NCBI GenBank assembly: GCA_030068145.1
Contig: JAPJBO010000039.1
Coordinates: 124,001-188,000 of the forward strand
Reading direction: 5' to 3'
DNA: 64,000 bases
From: Diplonema papillatum
Taxonomy: Eukaryota; Euglenozoa; Diplonemea; Diplonemida; Diplonemidae
The position numbers and the translations under genes were made by a program. This document shows, one piece after another, positions 47,220 to 57,749 of this stretch; positions within the stretch are counted from its first letter, which is position 1; every line of letters starts with the position of its first letter. Below the pieces are notes generated by a model that was given only the letters and a program-made list of their open reading frames with translations, had not been told where the DNA came from and made no database searches.

Positions 47220-48270
47220 CGCCAGGTGTTAATTCAATATTTCCTACAAAGCAGGTGCTTAATCAAAAAAGAAATAGTGGATGCGTCTACATAACTTACC
47301 TGACAGAGGACGACAAAAAAAAAAAAAAGAAGAGGGGGGAGGAAGCATTGACTTCTTGACTCACGACGCTCCGACTCCGTCAGCGCGAAGACGACCGGTC
47401 GCTGCCGGCACCGCTCGAACGCGAAACACGCGCGTATCAATCGTAGTTTTGTTCTCCGCCGGTGTGACGTGCTTTTTTGTTAACCCTGTGCGGACGGGAG
47501 ACGCCCATGCATGTCGAAAAAGGCAGAACTGTGCGCGTGTTCGGATGCTGCACACCCAGGGTGAAGACACGCCAAAAAGGATCGAATGTTTGCCGCTGCG
47601 AATAGAGGTGTTGCAATACCTTCCCAATGGGCTCCATTTTCCTCATTCGGAAGTCATGAAGCTGTGTTTCCCAGAAGACCTTCTGCCCGCCTCCGTCCGC
47701 AAGGGGCTAACAGGATTGGAGGCATTCTGTGTGAGGACTGGGCCGAAAGCTCTATCCCCTTCACAGCAACGCTCTTCCTCGTAAGCAGTCGCAACATGCC
47801 TGCACAGCACAGCGGACTGAATGTAGTGCAAATCTCTAGGTTAAGAAAAAATACCGACCGGAGGGAAAACCTGAGTTTAGTGTGTTAGGGCAGAATCCTA
47901 CTTCATGCATGCTTGATGCTAGCGGTGGAGTCCAGCCTCAAAAGCTGGAGTTAAGAAAGCGGGGTGTGGATTTACACGCGTTTTGGTTGTAGCACGCCCG
48001 CTTTTCGGGTGTGACTCGGGCACACCCTCTGTGACTCCTGCTTCTGAGGCTGGACCTCACCGTGTAGGTTCACAGGGGAACGAATGTTGTTTTCCCGCGG
48101 CGGGGGTGAATCGACCCGGGAGAAACAAGAGCTCGTCACTCGCACAACCGCGGCGTCTCCTCACTTCCTCCTTACTTCTACGGTGACCGTTGCGGCCGGC
48201 GGCTCTCATGATAATGATGATGATGATGATGATGGGACGAGACGGATGCGCTCCAGTGGGCGCAGTGCCC
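47220..48270. other. Intergenic region with repeat pieces
   Basis: No gene supported; an open frame of 167 residues at 47281-47784 (+) has no recognisable domain. Positions 47930-48070 are a member of the AAAGCTGGAGTTAA / CCCGCTTTTCGGGTGTG family, also at 49450-49620 (inverted), 59120-59225 and 61600-61670. A (GAT)n run lies at 48213-48235. Confidence 0.55.
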
Positions 48271-48274
48271 GATC

Positions 48275-48465
48275 GCCTTTCGAGTTAAAGTTCGCTTGAG
48301 AATCCGAAGTTTTAGAGTCTCCGGGTGACCTTCGTCGAATAGGCTCTTTAAATCTTTTGCGTTGAGCTGGATTCGTCGAGCCGGATTCAAGACACTAGAA
48401 AACGCCACGTTTGCGGGTACGAGCTTCTCATTTCCTCCAACATTTCGTGTATTGGTAAAAAAAGA
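48275..48465 (+). repeat. GAGTTAAAGTTCGCTTGAG repeat, long copy
   Basis: Carries GAGTTAAAGTTCGCTTGAGA, TTTTAGAGTCTCCGGGTGAC, GAGCTGGATTCGTCGAGCC and CGAGCTTCTCATTTCCTCCA in order. Shorter relatives lie near 640-725, 43945, 44264, 54905, 55847 and 59425-59510. Confidence 0.75.
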
Positions 48466-48833
48466 AAATAGAAAAAAGCCGCCAGCTTTTGTTCCCTCAG
48501 GAATGCTAAGTTCGGGTCTCTTTTTCGGTTTGTTAGGCTCATGCGTGTTGCGCCGGGGGGTGTGTTGATCTTTTGGAGCACAAGTGGTGCATTCCGGGAT
48601 GGCTAGCTTGTTTTCGCCGTTTGTATCTTCTTTGCAAGAACACGGCGAGCGCCTCTGCTAATTGAGGGCAGCGAGTAAGAAGTGCAGTGGTAGGGTGGAC
48701 GAGAACCCGCAACACCGTATAGTGGCATTCTGGGTGCCGCGGTTTGGCGTGCGCGTGTGGAGATAGTAGTGCTCCAGAGTCAGGCGTGGAACAGGACACT
48801 GCAAAGAACGGGTCTCTTTTTTTTTCGAAGGCT

Positions 48834-48857
48834 GCATATATATATATATATATATAC
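48834..48857. repeat. (TA)n microsatellite
   Basis: About ten TA units, preceded by GGCTGC. Confidence 0.9.
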
Positions 48858-48963
48858 ATCCCTGCCAGCCCGGGGGGGCTGCTGATCCTTTTTCTTTTAC
48901 GTCGCCTTGGGAACATGTCTTAGTTAGGCTCTGGCGGACTCCCCCACCTTTATTATATTTTTT

Positions 48964-49136
48964 GACGGACAGATGACAGCATAGCAACCCATGGCTTTGT
49001 CCTATAGGCTACTGTGGCCGACGCCCCTCGCCCCCTCCCCCCCCTTTTTATCCCGGTGGCGGACATATGACGGCATGGCAAACCATGGCTCTCTATATAG
49101 GCTACTGTGGCCGACGCCCCTCGCCCCGCTGAAGTC
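48964..49136. repeat. Tandem pair of about 94 bp
   Basis: Units start GACGGACAGATGACAGCATA (48964) and GGCGGACATATGACGGCAT (about 49059). Both end with CTACTGTGGCCGACGCCCCT and CGCCCC. Confidence 0.85.
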
Positions 49137-49449
49137 TAACTGACGCATTCCCCTTTCTTCTTTTTCCTCTTTTCGGCGACACCTTTCCACAGAACCTTCT
49201 CGTGCAGAAAAAAAGAAAAAAGCGCAACAAAGATTCCCAAGGGTTGTTGGGGCTCGTTGGTTGAATTGCTTGCCCGTGGGAAGGGTAATCCTTGCACAGA
49301 GGACCGGACACGGCTGCGGCCGCTCCACGAGAGACAGGCAGTCTGAAAAGTTCCGCTCATGGATCGCGATACGAAAGGATATCCAAGGGGGTTAACCAGG
49401 CGAGATCACCGGCCCACAAGACCTGGCCAGTCCTCTGCGTACATGGCGA

Positions 49450-49620
49450 GGTCCAGCCTCAAAAGCTGGAGTTGCAGAGGGTGTGCCTGAGTCACACCGA
49501 AAAACAGGTGTGCTACAACCAAAGTGTAAACCGACACCCGAAAAGCGTGTCTGACTCCCGCTTTTTTTAACTCCAGGTTTACCTCCAGCAACTATAGGCT
49601 GGCCTCCACCGTGTAGGGGG
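49450..49620 (-). repeat. Interspersed repeat, CTGGAGTTAA / CGGGTGTG family
   Basis: GGTCCAGCCTCAAAAGCTGG begins the copy, and GGCCTCCACCGTGTAGG closes it. Inverted and direct relatives lie at 45750-45840, 47930-48070, 58955-59225 and 61600-61670. Confidence 0.7.
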
Positions 49621-49674
49621 GAGGGGAATCTCCGGGGGAGATGCAAAAACGTGTTTGTGGAGTGGTGTGTGCTC

Positions 49675-51985
49675 GGCATCGTGCCGCCGGTCCTATCTGC
49701 ACCGTGTTCCGGTTCTTTAAGTCAGGAGCCACGGATGCAGTAGGCGGACCATCACCCCGACCTGCTGGATGTCTGCAGACGGGCAGCGATGTGAGTATGG
49801 TGTGGGGGGGAGAGGGCGGTGGTTGAAGAAGCTGACGGCATCGATCCTTTACGGATGCAGAGGGGGGGGAAACACTTGGTGCTTAAAGTGCAGGCAGAAC
49901 ACTGCCCCTCGTGCCCACATCAAGTCTTCTCCGAAGAAAAAGAGAAAGGGGGAGGGGGTGTTCGTTCCTGATATAACGTGGAATGCTGGAGACCCGTGGT
50001 TATTATCCACAAGTTTGAACCCAAGAATGGTTCTAGAGGCCACAACCACCAAACAGGACGGCAGGTGTGGCTCGTTTAGTCGTTGGGTGTTTGTTCTTAC
50101 GCAAAGAGTGTCCTATTTGCATGGTTATGCACGAACATCCGCGCACTTTATCACCAGTGGGAACCTGAGTACCTGCAGACAGAACGATGATTGCTAGTGA
50201 GGGCATTGACCACGAAGCTTCGCTGATCACTTTTATCGGGAGAAGGGAGGGGTAAAAGAAAAAGAGTTGGAATGACAAGATTTTACGTAGAATCTCCTTT
50301 CGCTGCATGGTGTAGGCGACTACGCGCCTACGCCGGCGGTAGCGTTTTGATAGGAAAGTCCAGCTCCCATTGAAGCTTGGATGCGCCTGCAGATACTCGG
50401 GTATGCTGTCACCCACTATGTAGGCTTGCACCATATGAGACGATGCCAAAACGGAGAGGGGGAGCATTGATATGCAAGCTTACGGAAGCTTCGTTTGTGT
50501 GTGTGACGACGTGCAGACAATTCCTCGACCCGACTCTTGAAACCGGGCTGGGCCACATGACAGAGCGTGGTTTCCCATCTACTCAACTCAAATAGCACCC
50601 CCAGCCGCAGTTGTGAAGCTTGCAAATATGAAGACGGCTGCAGCGGTTCGAAGGGCGGCGCGCAAACTACCCAGAGTAATACCCAGAGACGCCGTCTGGT
50701 AGCCGTTTTTCTTTTTCTTTTTTTTACAAGGGCTGACAAGCCCTGCATGACCCTGTTTTACCTGGGTTCTTGTGGGGCACATTTTTCCTTTTGGATTTAG
50801 CCGGCAGCTTACACGAGGTAAGAGGATCGGTGGGTACCTAGGTTGTTGGTGGTTTCGGCCATTGTCCACATATCTTACTTACGGTAGGCCCTTCTCAGTA
50901 CGGTGCCGCATTTTGTGCGTGCGTGTGTGAGGGTGGGTTTGCAAGAACGTGGGTATGTGCTCAACACCGCACTGGTCCCGTCTGCGCCGTGTTTCGGTTC
51001 TTTAAGCCACGGACACATAAGGCGGACCATCCTCAGCGCGGAATCTGATATAGTCTGCAGACAGGACAGCGGTGTGAGTTTGGTTTGTCAGGCGGCTGTT
51101 CGTAGCTCGTCACAGCCAGGACCAGGCGAATCCGTCGCGGGGAGAAGGCTCCTACAACCGTGTCTGAGCAATCAGTTAAAAAAACGCAGGGCACTCGCCC
51201 TGATTGTGACGGCGACTTGCTAGGCAGCACTGACTTGTCTTCTTTTTTCGGTGGCAATCTGCGAAGTAAACTCCGCAGAGCATGGTTGAAGTACCCAAGG
51301 GAAAAAGAGTGTGGGTGGGGTGGGTGTGAGCTGCGGACCCGTTGTAACGCGGTGCCCCCTTCACGGAAGCGCAACAATGTTAGTGCCGGCGTTGCAAGGA
51401 ACAATACTCGAGGAGCTTATTTTCGACGGAGGCTAGAGGGGAAGAAACGATACAACTACAAACTGTCGTTGGGCGCGTGTCGAACGCCCACGCTCAATCA
51501 CAGCCATCCAGTTCACTGCACTGTCGAATCACCTCGGCATTTATTGACCGCTTACTGCGAAACCCTGTGTTTCGTGAGGGCTGCAGCACATTACCTCGTT
51601 TGACTGGCAGCCTCCTCAAGCATCTCCTACAAAGCCCGCAAAAGTGCTTGTACAAAAAAAGAACGGACGGAGGAAAACGCGAATCGTTGTTCGCTAACCG
51701 CGCCAATGTCCCGCAAAGTGGCGGTGTGGCCTTGAAGCCACGGAACGTCATGAGTGTCTGCAGACAGGGCAGAGGTGTGAACCTGGCCTGTCAGGTGGCT
51801 GTTTGCAGCTCGTCACAGTGGGGGGGATTGCAAGAACGTGCTTGGAATGATTCTGCGCTCAACACCGCACTGGTCCTATCTGCCCCGTGCTTCGATCCTT
51901 GAAACCATGGAACGTCATGAGTGCCTGCAGACTGGGCAGTGGTGTGAGCCTGTGCTGTTCGTAGCTCGTCACAGGAGTTAGGGGC
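49675..51985. repeat. Cluster of four CTGCAGACAGGACAGC-family units
   Basis: Units lie at 49675-49810, 50948-51125, 51735-51830 and 51825-51985, with a trace at 50160-50200. The shared order is CACCGCACTGGTCC, CGTGTTTCGGTTCTTTAAGC, GGCGGACCATC, CTGCAGACAGGACAGCGGTG and GTAGCTCGTCACAG. The DNA between units has no gene that I can support. Confidence 0.75.
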
Positions 51986-52102
51986 GGGAAGAATAGAATG
52001 GAGAGACATGCGCGAGCGTCAAACCCAGCGGATAGGCGGTTGCGGGGTTCCCTTTCCCCCAGCGAAAAGATCTCTTTTTGTGTACGCCGTGGATGTGGAC
52101 GT

Positions 52103-52117
52103 TTTCTGTACTTTATT
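52103..52117 (+). other. 15-base match to the 3' end of the euglenozoan spliced leader
   Basis: TTTCTGTACTTTATT is the conserved end of the kinetoplastid and diplonemid spliced-leader exon as I remember it. The preceding bases do not match the leader, and CG plus a T22 run follow instead of a clear donor and intron. It is not a working spliced-leader gene and may be chance. Confidence 0.25.
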
Positions 52118-52151
52118 CGTTTTTTTTTTTTTTTTTTTTTTGATGTGCGCT

Positions 52152-52401
52152 CAGTGCTCCCGCTAACCTCACTTTTGGTGAGGAATTCAAAAACCTGTTT
52201 GGGCCTTGTTTTTTTTTTTTTTGGTGCCCCCCAATTTTTTTACCCCCGTGTTGTGCAGGTTATTAGCTTCGTTTTTGGCTACACGATACCACCAACGGGA
52301 AAAAGGTGAGGAATTCCTCATGAGGAATTCCTCACCCTCTTTTTTCGAGTCTCTTTTTTTTTTGAGGAATTCCTCGCACTTTTTCGTTAGCGGGAGCACT
52401 G
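52152..52401. mobile_element. hAT-type miniature element with 8-bp target duplication
   Basis: Inverted ends CAGTGCTCCCGCTAAC (52152-52167) and GTTAGCGGGAGCACTG (52386-52401) are bounded by TGTGCGCT on both sides (52144-52151 and 52402-52409). CAGTG-type ends with an 8-bp duplication are the hallmark of hAT elements. The 250-bp body has no frame for a transposase and holds the palindrome GAGGAATTCCTC three times plus T-runs. Confidence 0.92.
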
Positions 52402-52409
52402 TGTGCGCT

Positions 52410-53155
52410 CGGACAAGCCAAGCTGGACATCAGGTCACGTTGTTGATCGGGTATTCGTTGCTTTCTCACGGTTCGGCAGCGGCGTCACACTCTCGGAAAA
52501 ACAGTTCGAAAGTGAAGCCACTGCTGCAGTGTAGCTAGATGGGAGGGGGCACTTCTTCAGGCAAGCCAACACCATTTGGCAGTGTTTCTTCGACGAGCCA
52601 ATTTCTTTTGATTTTTTGTCCCACTCTTGAGTGAGAAGCTAAAGTTAGAACACAAAAAGAAGTGAAGCCTACAAGTAGGCAACTCAGGTGATCACTCTCC
52701 CAGACTGGACCGGTCTGTCAGCCTGAGATAGTGGCCGGACACTGCAATTTTGCGGGCCAAGGCCGATGGACTTTCGAGCGGCCAAGAAAGGTGGTCTCAC
52801 GTACGACCAGACCTCAACGACAGTGTTGCAACGGCAAGAGCAAGCACACACCCCGCTCGCCGGCTGCGTGCACGTCCGAAAGCTGGAACGAGGAGCGGAA
52901 AACAGTGTACCCAGCACGGATCCTCCAGGGAGACGGGCTGGGCGTATTCGTCAGAGATGCGGCGCGGGTGGTCCTGCTTGGACGGCAGTTGAGTATAAAT
53001 CAAGTTTTGAGTGTGTGCGCCCCCCCCCCCCGGGGAGAAAGGCCCATCACACTGACCCACTGACTCGTCGGCCCTGGTTTCTGGGCAGCATCCTTGGATG
53101 GCGCTGCGTCCTTGTTCTCATTCGGGCTGGCCGGGGGGTGGCAGCACCGTCAGAG
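52410..53155. other. Intergenic region, no gene supported
   Basis: Downstream (3') flank of the kinase gene. It holds one unit related to the 68-bp repeat of 37.4 kb at about 52990-53055 and a C-run at 53020-53031. Confidence 0.55.
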
Positions 53156-53161
53156 ATCAAT

Positions 53162-54442
53162 TCAGGCCACATATGCGACCCGCTTAGCTGCTGGAGCATC
53201 CTCGTTTTCCTCCGGAGCCGTGAAGTTGGAGACATCCCAAGCGCTGATGGGCTTCCCCCGCTGACTCTCGCACCGGTAGTGCCGGCACACGATCCACGGG
53301 TGCCGCAGAGCCCGCGAGGCGCTCATCCGGTCCTCCGGGCTGTGGGCGAGGCAGTTCTCGACGAAGTCCATCGCCTGCTTCGACAGCGGGTGCTCCATTT
53401 CGGACTCGGGAGGGAACACCAGCTTCGTGTTGCCGGCGTCGTCGACCATTTTGTCCCGCATGCTCTTCAGCCCGTCCATCGTGTTCACCAAAAACGGGTG
53501 CTGCCGGCACAGCAGCAGGAACACGAGGACGCCTAGGGAGTAGATGTCGACCTTCGGCAGCTGCTCCATCCTCTCCGGCGAAAGGGCCGTCGAGTTGTCG
53601 AGCGCGATGTTGATGATCTCGAGCGACAAAAACAGCGCGGAACCGACCGGCGTCGCGGCCGGCATGTTGACGGACTCGTTGCCGAACTCCGAGCCGTCGC
53701 CGCCGTACCGCCCGCCGAGCAACCCGGAGGAGATAAACCGACTTGAGCCGAAGTCGACCAACTTCACGGTGAACCTGTCCCCGTTCGAACCGAGCGGCTT
53801 CGCGCCGTCGATCTCGCCGCTGATGGGGCACTGCGTCGGCGACTCGCGGACGAAGATCGGGTCTTCGACCGGCGTGTCTTTGAGGGCGATCAGGATGTTC
53901 TCGGGCTTGATGTCGCGGTGGACGATGTGCTTCACCTCGTGCAGGTACTGCAGCGCGGTTAGCACGTGCGCCGCTATTTCAGCGGCGTCCCGCTCGGATA
54001 GCGGGTTCATCGTCGCGTACATCTGGAGGGACGTTCCCTTCACGAGCTCCTGGACCATGTAAATATGCGTCGGTGTGTCCATCAGCTCGTGCAGGCGCAC
54101 GCAGCCGTCGTGGTCGAGCTCAGACAGCACTTCGATCTCGGTCAACAAAGACTTCCACTGCATGCAATTCGTCAGCGTCCTCTCGGTCCCGGGTTTCGCG
54201 ACTTCCTTGAGAGCGTAGCGCTTTCCGGTCGCGCGCTCCTCCACCCGGTACACTACGCCGTACGCGCCTTGGCCGAGCTTCCTCAGCGTTTTGTACTTCT
54301 CGTACGGATCTCTGTGCTGCTCCAAGTCCTTGTGCTTCTTCACGAACGCGCCGATGAACTGGCAAAGCCGGCTCTGCTGCCGCGCCTCACGCGCCTTCTC
54401 CTGCGTCCACTCGCCACCCCCGCTGCAGCCAAAGAACCCCAT
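53162..54442 (-). CDS. Serine/threonine protein kinase, possibly N-acylated
   Basis: ATG at 54442 opens 426 residues without an intron; I chose it over a TTG upstream because MGFFGCSGG fits an N-myristoylation and palmitoylation signal. The kinase domain spans about residues 50-385: GQGAYGVVY (57-65), catalytic K79, HRDIKPEN (175-182, base D177) and DFG (230-232). The usual APE is replaced by a SLE in GSALFLSLEIINIA. The stretch from HRDIKPEN to DFG is about 35 residues longer than usual and looks like a loop insert, and another Gly-rich insert (GGRYGGDGSEFGN) follows DFG. The helix-F DIYSLGV is present. The fold is CAMK-like; no EF-hand or calmodulin site is obvious. It should phosphorylate proteins at a membrane. 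The short Ala-rich tail ends KRVAYVA. Confidence 0.92.
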   Translation of the reverse strand: MGFFGCSGGGEWTQEKAREARQQSRLCQFIGAFVKKHKDLEQHRDPYEKYKTLRKLGQGAYGVVYRVEERATGKRYALKEVAKPGTERTLTNCMQWKSLLTEIEVLSELDHDGCVRLHELMDTPTHIYMVQELVKGTSLQMYATMNPLSERDAAEIAAHVLTALQYLHEVKHIVHRDIKPENILIALKDTPVEDPIFVRESPTQCPISGEIDGAKPLGSNGDRFTVKLVDFGSSRFISSGLLGGRYGGDGSEFGNESVNMPAATPVGSALFLSLEIINIALDNSTALSPERMEQLPKVDIYSLGVLVFLLLCRQHPFLVNTMDGLKSMRDKMVDDAGNTKLVFPPESEMEHPLSKQAMDFVENCLAHSPEDRMSASRALRHPWIVCRHYRCESQRGKPISAWDVSNFTAPEENEDAPAAKRVAYVA

Positions 54443-54554
54443 TTCCGTTGAAGGAGCGAGGCCCACGGTGCCGGCAGATACGAGGGGGGGCGGGGCAGGG
54501 GGGAGAGAAGGAGGCAAATGAAAGGAAGGATGGGTGAAATGAGGTTCTTTGTTG

Positions 54555-54590
54555 TCGCTTTTTTTTTTTTTTTTTTTTTTTTTTTTTGTT
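54555..54590. repeat. Poly(T) run upstream of the kinase
   Basis: About 28 T in a row, read as poly(A) on the coding strand. It may be a retroposition tail or slippage tract; no other function seen. Confidence 0.8.
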
Positions 54591-54942
54591 AGGTTTCTTT
54601 TTTCTGTTGTGTCGGTATTTTCCTCTTGTTCTTTTTTTCGTTAATTTATTGCGGGCTACCTTATATCACGAGCCCGAGGGGTGGGAGGGTTGGGGGGGGA
54701 CCTCTTTATGTTTTCCTTCCTTTTTGTTTCTTCTCGATTATGGCGAGACAGGTGTCTTTCGGTCGCCCTTGCAGAGGCGGGGGGTGGCAAGATAGACGGG
54801 TGGTGGAGAGAAATGCAGGTGGGTGCGTAGCTGTTTGTCGGCTAGAGAGGGAAAGCAGGGGGTAGTGACGTGTAGTGTGCTGCCTGTTTGTGCGGTGTAA
54901 GATTTTTAGAGTGAAAGTTCGCTTGAGAACTCCGGGGTTTGG

Positions 54943-55102
54943 AGGCCCTCACCGCCTCTCAGGCCCTCACCTCCTCTCAGGCCCTCACTCCTCTCAGGCC
55001 CTCACCCCCTCTCAGGCCCTCACCTCCTCTCAGGCCCTCACCTCCTCTCAGGCCCTCACCCCCTCTCAGGCCCTCACCCCCTCTCAGGCCCTCACCCCCT
55101 CG
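54943..55102. repeat. 18-bp minisatellite, about nine units
   Basis: Unit AGGCCCTCACCTCCTCTC with small changes (one unit of 16-17 bases). It follows directly on a GAGTGAAAGTTCGCTTGAGA word of the dispersed family at 54908. Confidence 0.9.
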
Positions 55103-55404
55103 CCATTTTTTTTCGCGTCAAAGTTCCTGTCCTGGCCCTTGGCTCCCTTTGAAAAAAGGTTGAGCTCTGGGCCGGTACGGGAGCTTCCCGGCGCGGCGAA
55201 GACTGGAGATGGAGGTGTTGTGCTCAGGAGCAAGGGCATCAGGTGGGCGCGTTGTTGCCAGGTGTCGCGCGCTGCTCTCTCTCCTCTCTCTGGGTCACCT
55301 TCGTCAATATGGGATTTTTGAGTGCGTTCTGGCGTGCCTTTTCGTCGGCCTTTCGGTGTTGTGCGCACACGGAGAGCCGCATACCTACCCGCACCTGGCT
55401 GGTT

Positions 55405-55622
55405 TTTGTTCTTCGCTCACACCACCGTGTGTTGTTTTTTTTTTTCACTCAGGACTGTTTTCCCTGTTGTGTTTGTGTGTCTTGTCGTGTAGGGGTAGAC
55501 CCGCATGACCTCAACGTCCGTTCAACACGTGGTTCGGTAGATACAGCACTTGGGATCCCTTCGGTTCTTTGTCTGGCAGCTTCGTCGAGCATTTCCTTCC
55601 AAGCTGGCGCTTGTGTAAAAAG
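55405..55622 (+). repeat. Interspersed repeat of about 290 bp, partial copy 2
   Basis: Shares TCACACCACCGTGTGTTG, GGGTAGACCCGCATGACCTC, CACTTGGGATCCCTTCGGTT and AAGCTGGCGCTTGTGTAAAA with 46925-47215. It is more diverged than the copy at 57.5 kb and carries a T-run insert. Confidence 0.85.
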
Positions 55623-56380
55623 TACAAACAAAGGTCTTTCTCCGGAAGAGAGAGGCTCGCGCCCTCTGAGCTCACCTGACTCACACCCTGGGAATATTAT
55701 GAAGTTCCTTCCTCCAGAGGGTATTCGAAAACAACAGCTTCCGCCCTCAAAAACCCTGTCATACGAACGATCTCCGCAACTCCGCAAGGGAGCGCGGGTT
55801 CGCGACCTGAGGCACTCCAGTACCGCCGCGTTGGCTGTTGTATAGAGTTAAAGTTCGATTGAAATTCCGGGGGTTTTATTGGACGCGGCGAGGGACTTCT
55901 GTCAAGCTTCTTGAGCGCGTGCAAAACAGTGCTGGGGAATAGACTAGACCTCTCGAGTTTGGCTCACGGATATGCGGCTGCGTCGGCTTGGCTCAGCAAC
56001 GCCGCAAGAGTGCCACCTTGTGACAGTGTCTGCAACGCCGCCCACAGGCCTTTTGTTGAGACGAGCCGAATGAGAGACTGGCGTGTTTCCTTGCTCGGAC
56101 GAACTCAGCAAACAACGAAAAACGGCAACAACACGAGAAGAATCTACTAAAAAATGAGGCCACGTTGAAAAGAAACGGAGGAAGCTGGTCGGGAGCTTGC
56201 AAAGTGGACGCGACCTCATGAGAAACGAAGGCAGTGCAAGTATGGCTTGGTTCAGTCGTATGAAAGAGCCGAGAGAAGAGTATCCTTTCGATGAGCAAAT
56301 GGAAAAGGAAAAGGCGTGTTTAGCGCAGTTTCAGAGATGGGGGCAATCGGTGGCAAGAACCTGCTTCCTGCGAACGGGGT

Positions 56381-56681
56381 GAATGAGACGCGTGGATGCG
56401 GTTGGTCTGGATGCCGGCGTCTTCTCGGTGGTCGAGGAGGGTGTGCATGAGTGATCTGCACACGACCCGTGGCGGTGACCAGCACGTTCGTGCTGCCCCT
56501 TTGCGATCGACGTACCCGTTGGGAGAGGGTGAATGAGACGCGTGGATGCGGTTGGTCTGGATGCCGGCGTCTTCTCGGTGGTCGAGGAGGGTGTGCATGA
56601 GTGATCTGCACACGACCCGTGGCGGTGACCAGCACGTTTCGTGCTGCCCCTTTGCGATCGACGTACCCGTTGGGAGAGGAC
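56381..56681. repeat. 150-bp tandem duplication
   Basis: GAATGAGACGCGTGGATGCG starts at 56381 and 56531. The units are identical except for one extra T in the second (CACGTTTCGTG). Minus-strand frames run through both but switch frame between the units, so coding is doubtful. Confidence 0.92.
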
Positions 56682-57051
56682 GCAGGACACCTTGATACAG
56701 CAAATGAAATGCTGTTGAAAGCGGCCCGCGCGTCGGCAACGCCTTCGCCCCTCGCTCCGCGAAGTTTGTGACGGGTAATATACCACTGCTCGCGGTCTGC
56801 GGCAAAAAAAGGGAAGTGCGCGCGTATCACCTGCGGCCCTGCGGTTTTGCAAGTGCTGCGGAGGACGCGCGCACCTTTCGTTTATTTACTTATTTTTGTG
56901 CTTGGTGGGTTGAGTGCGCTTTTAGGCGCTGTGTGCGTTGCTTGTGTGCGTTGTGACCTTCGCGCCCTTTTGTCCGATCGTCGGCTTTTCCGAAGTCCTG
57001 GGCGGCCGTCGGCCCAGTTCAAACGAGAATCTCGTATGTAACGCGCGCTTT

Positions 57052-57361
57052 GCACGGTGCACTTCATATGACTTCTGTCAGTAGTAAGACTGCAGTGGTC
57101 GTTCTTACAAGTGAATGAGTCCACTTTGGTGGGAAGAAATAGTACGATTTGTAAAGCGATTCCTTCACAAAATGCAGTCAGTAGTAAGAAACAGTAAAAA
57201 TCGTTAGTAAGAATACTTGGCCACTTGTAAGAATGACGACCGCAGTAGTCACTCTTGCTACTGCAGTAGTAAGCACTAGTCACGTCAAATCAGTGGTAAG
57301 CACTTTTCAGTCGTAATACGACTAGTCATTACGCTGTTTTGCAAATGACTGGTGCACCGTG
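57052..57361. mobile_element. Miniature relative of the CACGGTGCAC-ended element
   Basis: Ends CACGGTGCAC (57052) and GTGCACCGTG (57361) match the tips of the 2.35-kb element at 19.8-22.2 kb, and CACTAGTCA words are present near the right end. The 310-bp body has facing GTAGTAAGACTGCAGTGG-like words. No frame, no clear target duplication. Confidence 0.7.
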
Positions 57362-57454
57362 GCGACTTCGGGGAGTGGGAGGGGGGGCGGCTCGAAGGTC
57401 TATACTTGGAAGTCGCTGGTGCTTCGAAAAAAGGCCCCTCGGTTCCAATGTTGT

Positions 57455-57745
57455 TTTTTTACATAAGCGCCAGCTTGAAAGGAAATGCTCGACGATGCTG
57501 CCCGACAAAGAACAGAAGGGATCCAAAGTGCTGTAACTACCGAACCACGTGTTGAACTGACGTGAGGTCATGCGGGTCTACCCCTACACGACAAATCACA
57601 CAAACACAACAGGTCAAAAGTCCTGAGTGAGAAAACAACACACGGTGGTGTAAGCGAAGAACAAATCAGATTGTGTTTGTATTGTATTTGCCCCTTACCT
57701 CTATATTTCCCCCCTTCCATTCGGAGTCGAAGCAGCTACGTCGAG
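57455..57745 (-). repeat. Interspersed repeat of about 290 bp, inverted copy 3
   Basis: Nearly identical, in opposite orientation, to 46925-47215, from AAGCGCCAGCTTGAAAGGAA to GAAGCAGCTACGTCGAGTAT. The two could pair as a 10-kb-spaced inverted repeat. Confidence 0.9.
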
Positions 57746-57749
57746 TATT

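Noticed and set aside
47281-47784. Plus-strand 167-codon frame with a possible hydrophobic stretch
   Set aside because: Starts inside a repeat and an A-run; no recognisable domain and no splice or start context.
52766-53536. Plus-strand 256-codon frame antisense to the kinase
   Set aside because: Half of it overlaps the kinase domain, whose coding sense is certain; no domain of its own.
54943-55102. CRISPR-like regular repeats
   Set aside because: The 18-bp units are adjacent with no unique spacers; it is a minisatellite.
56252-56852. Minus-strand frames of 160-190 codons across the 150-bp tandem
   Set aside because: The frame changes between identical units, so a single protein is not supported.
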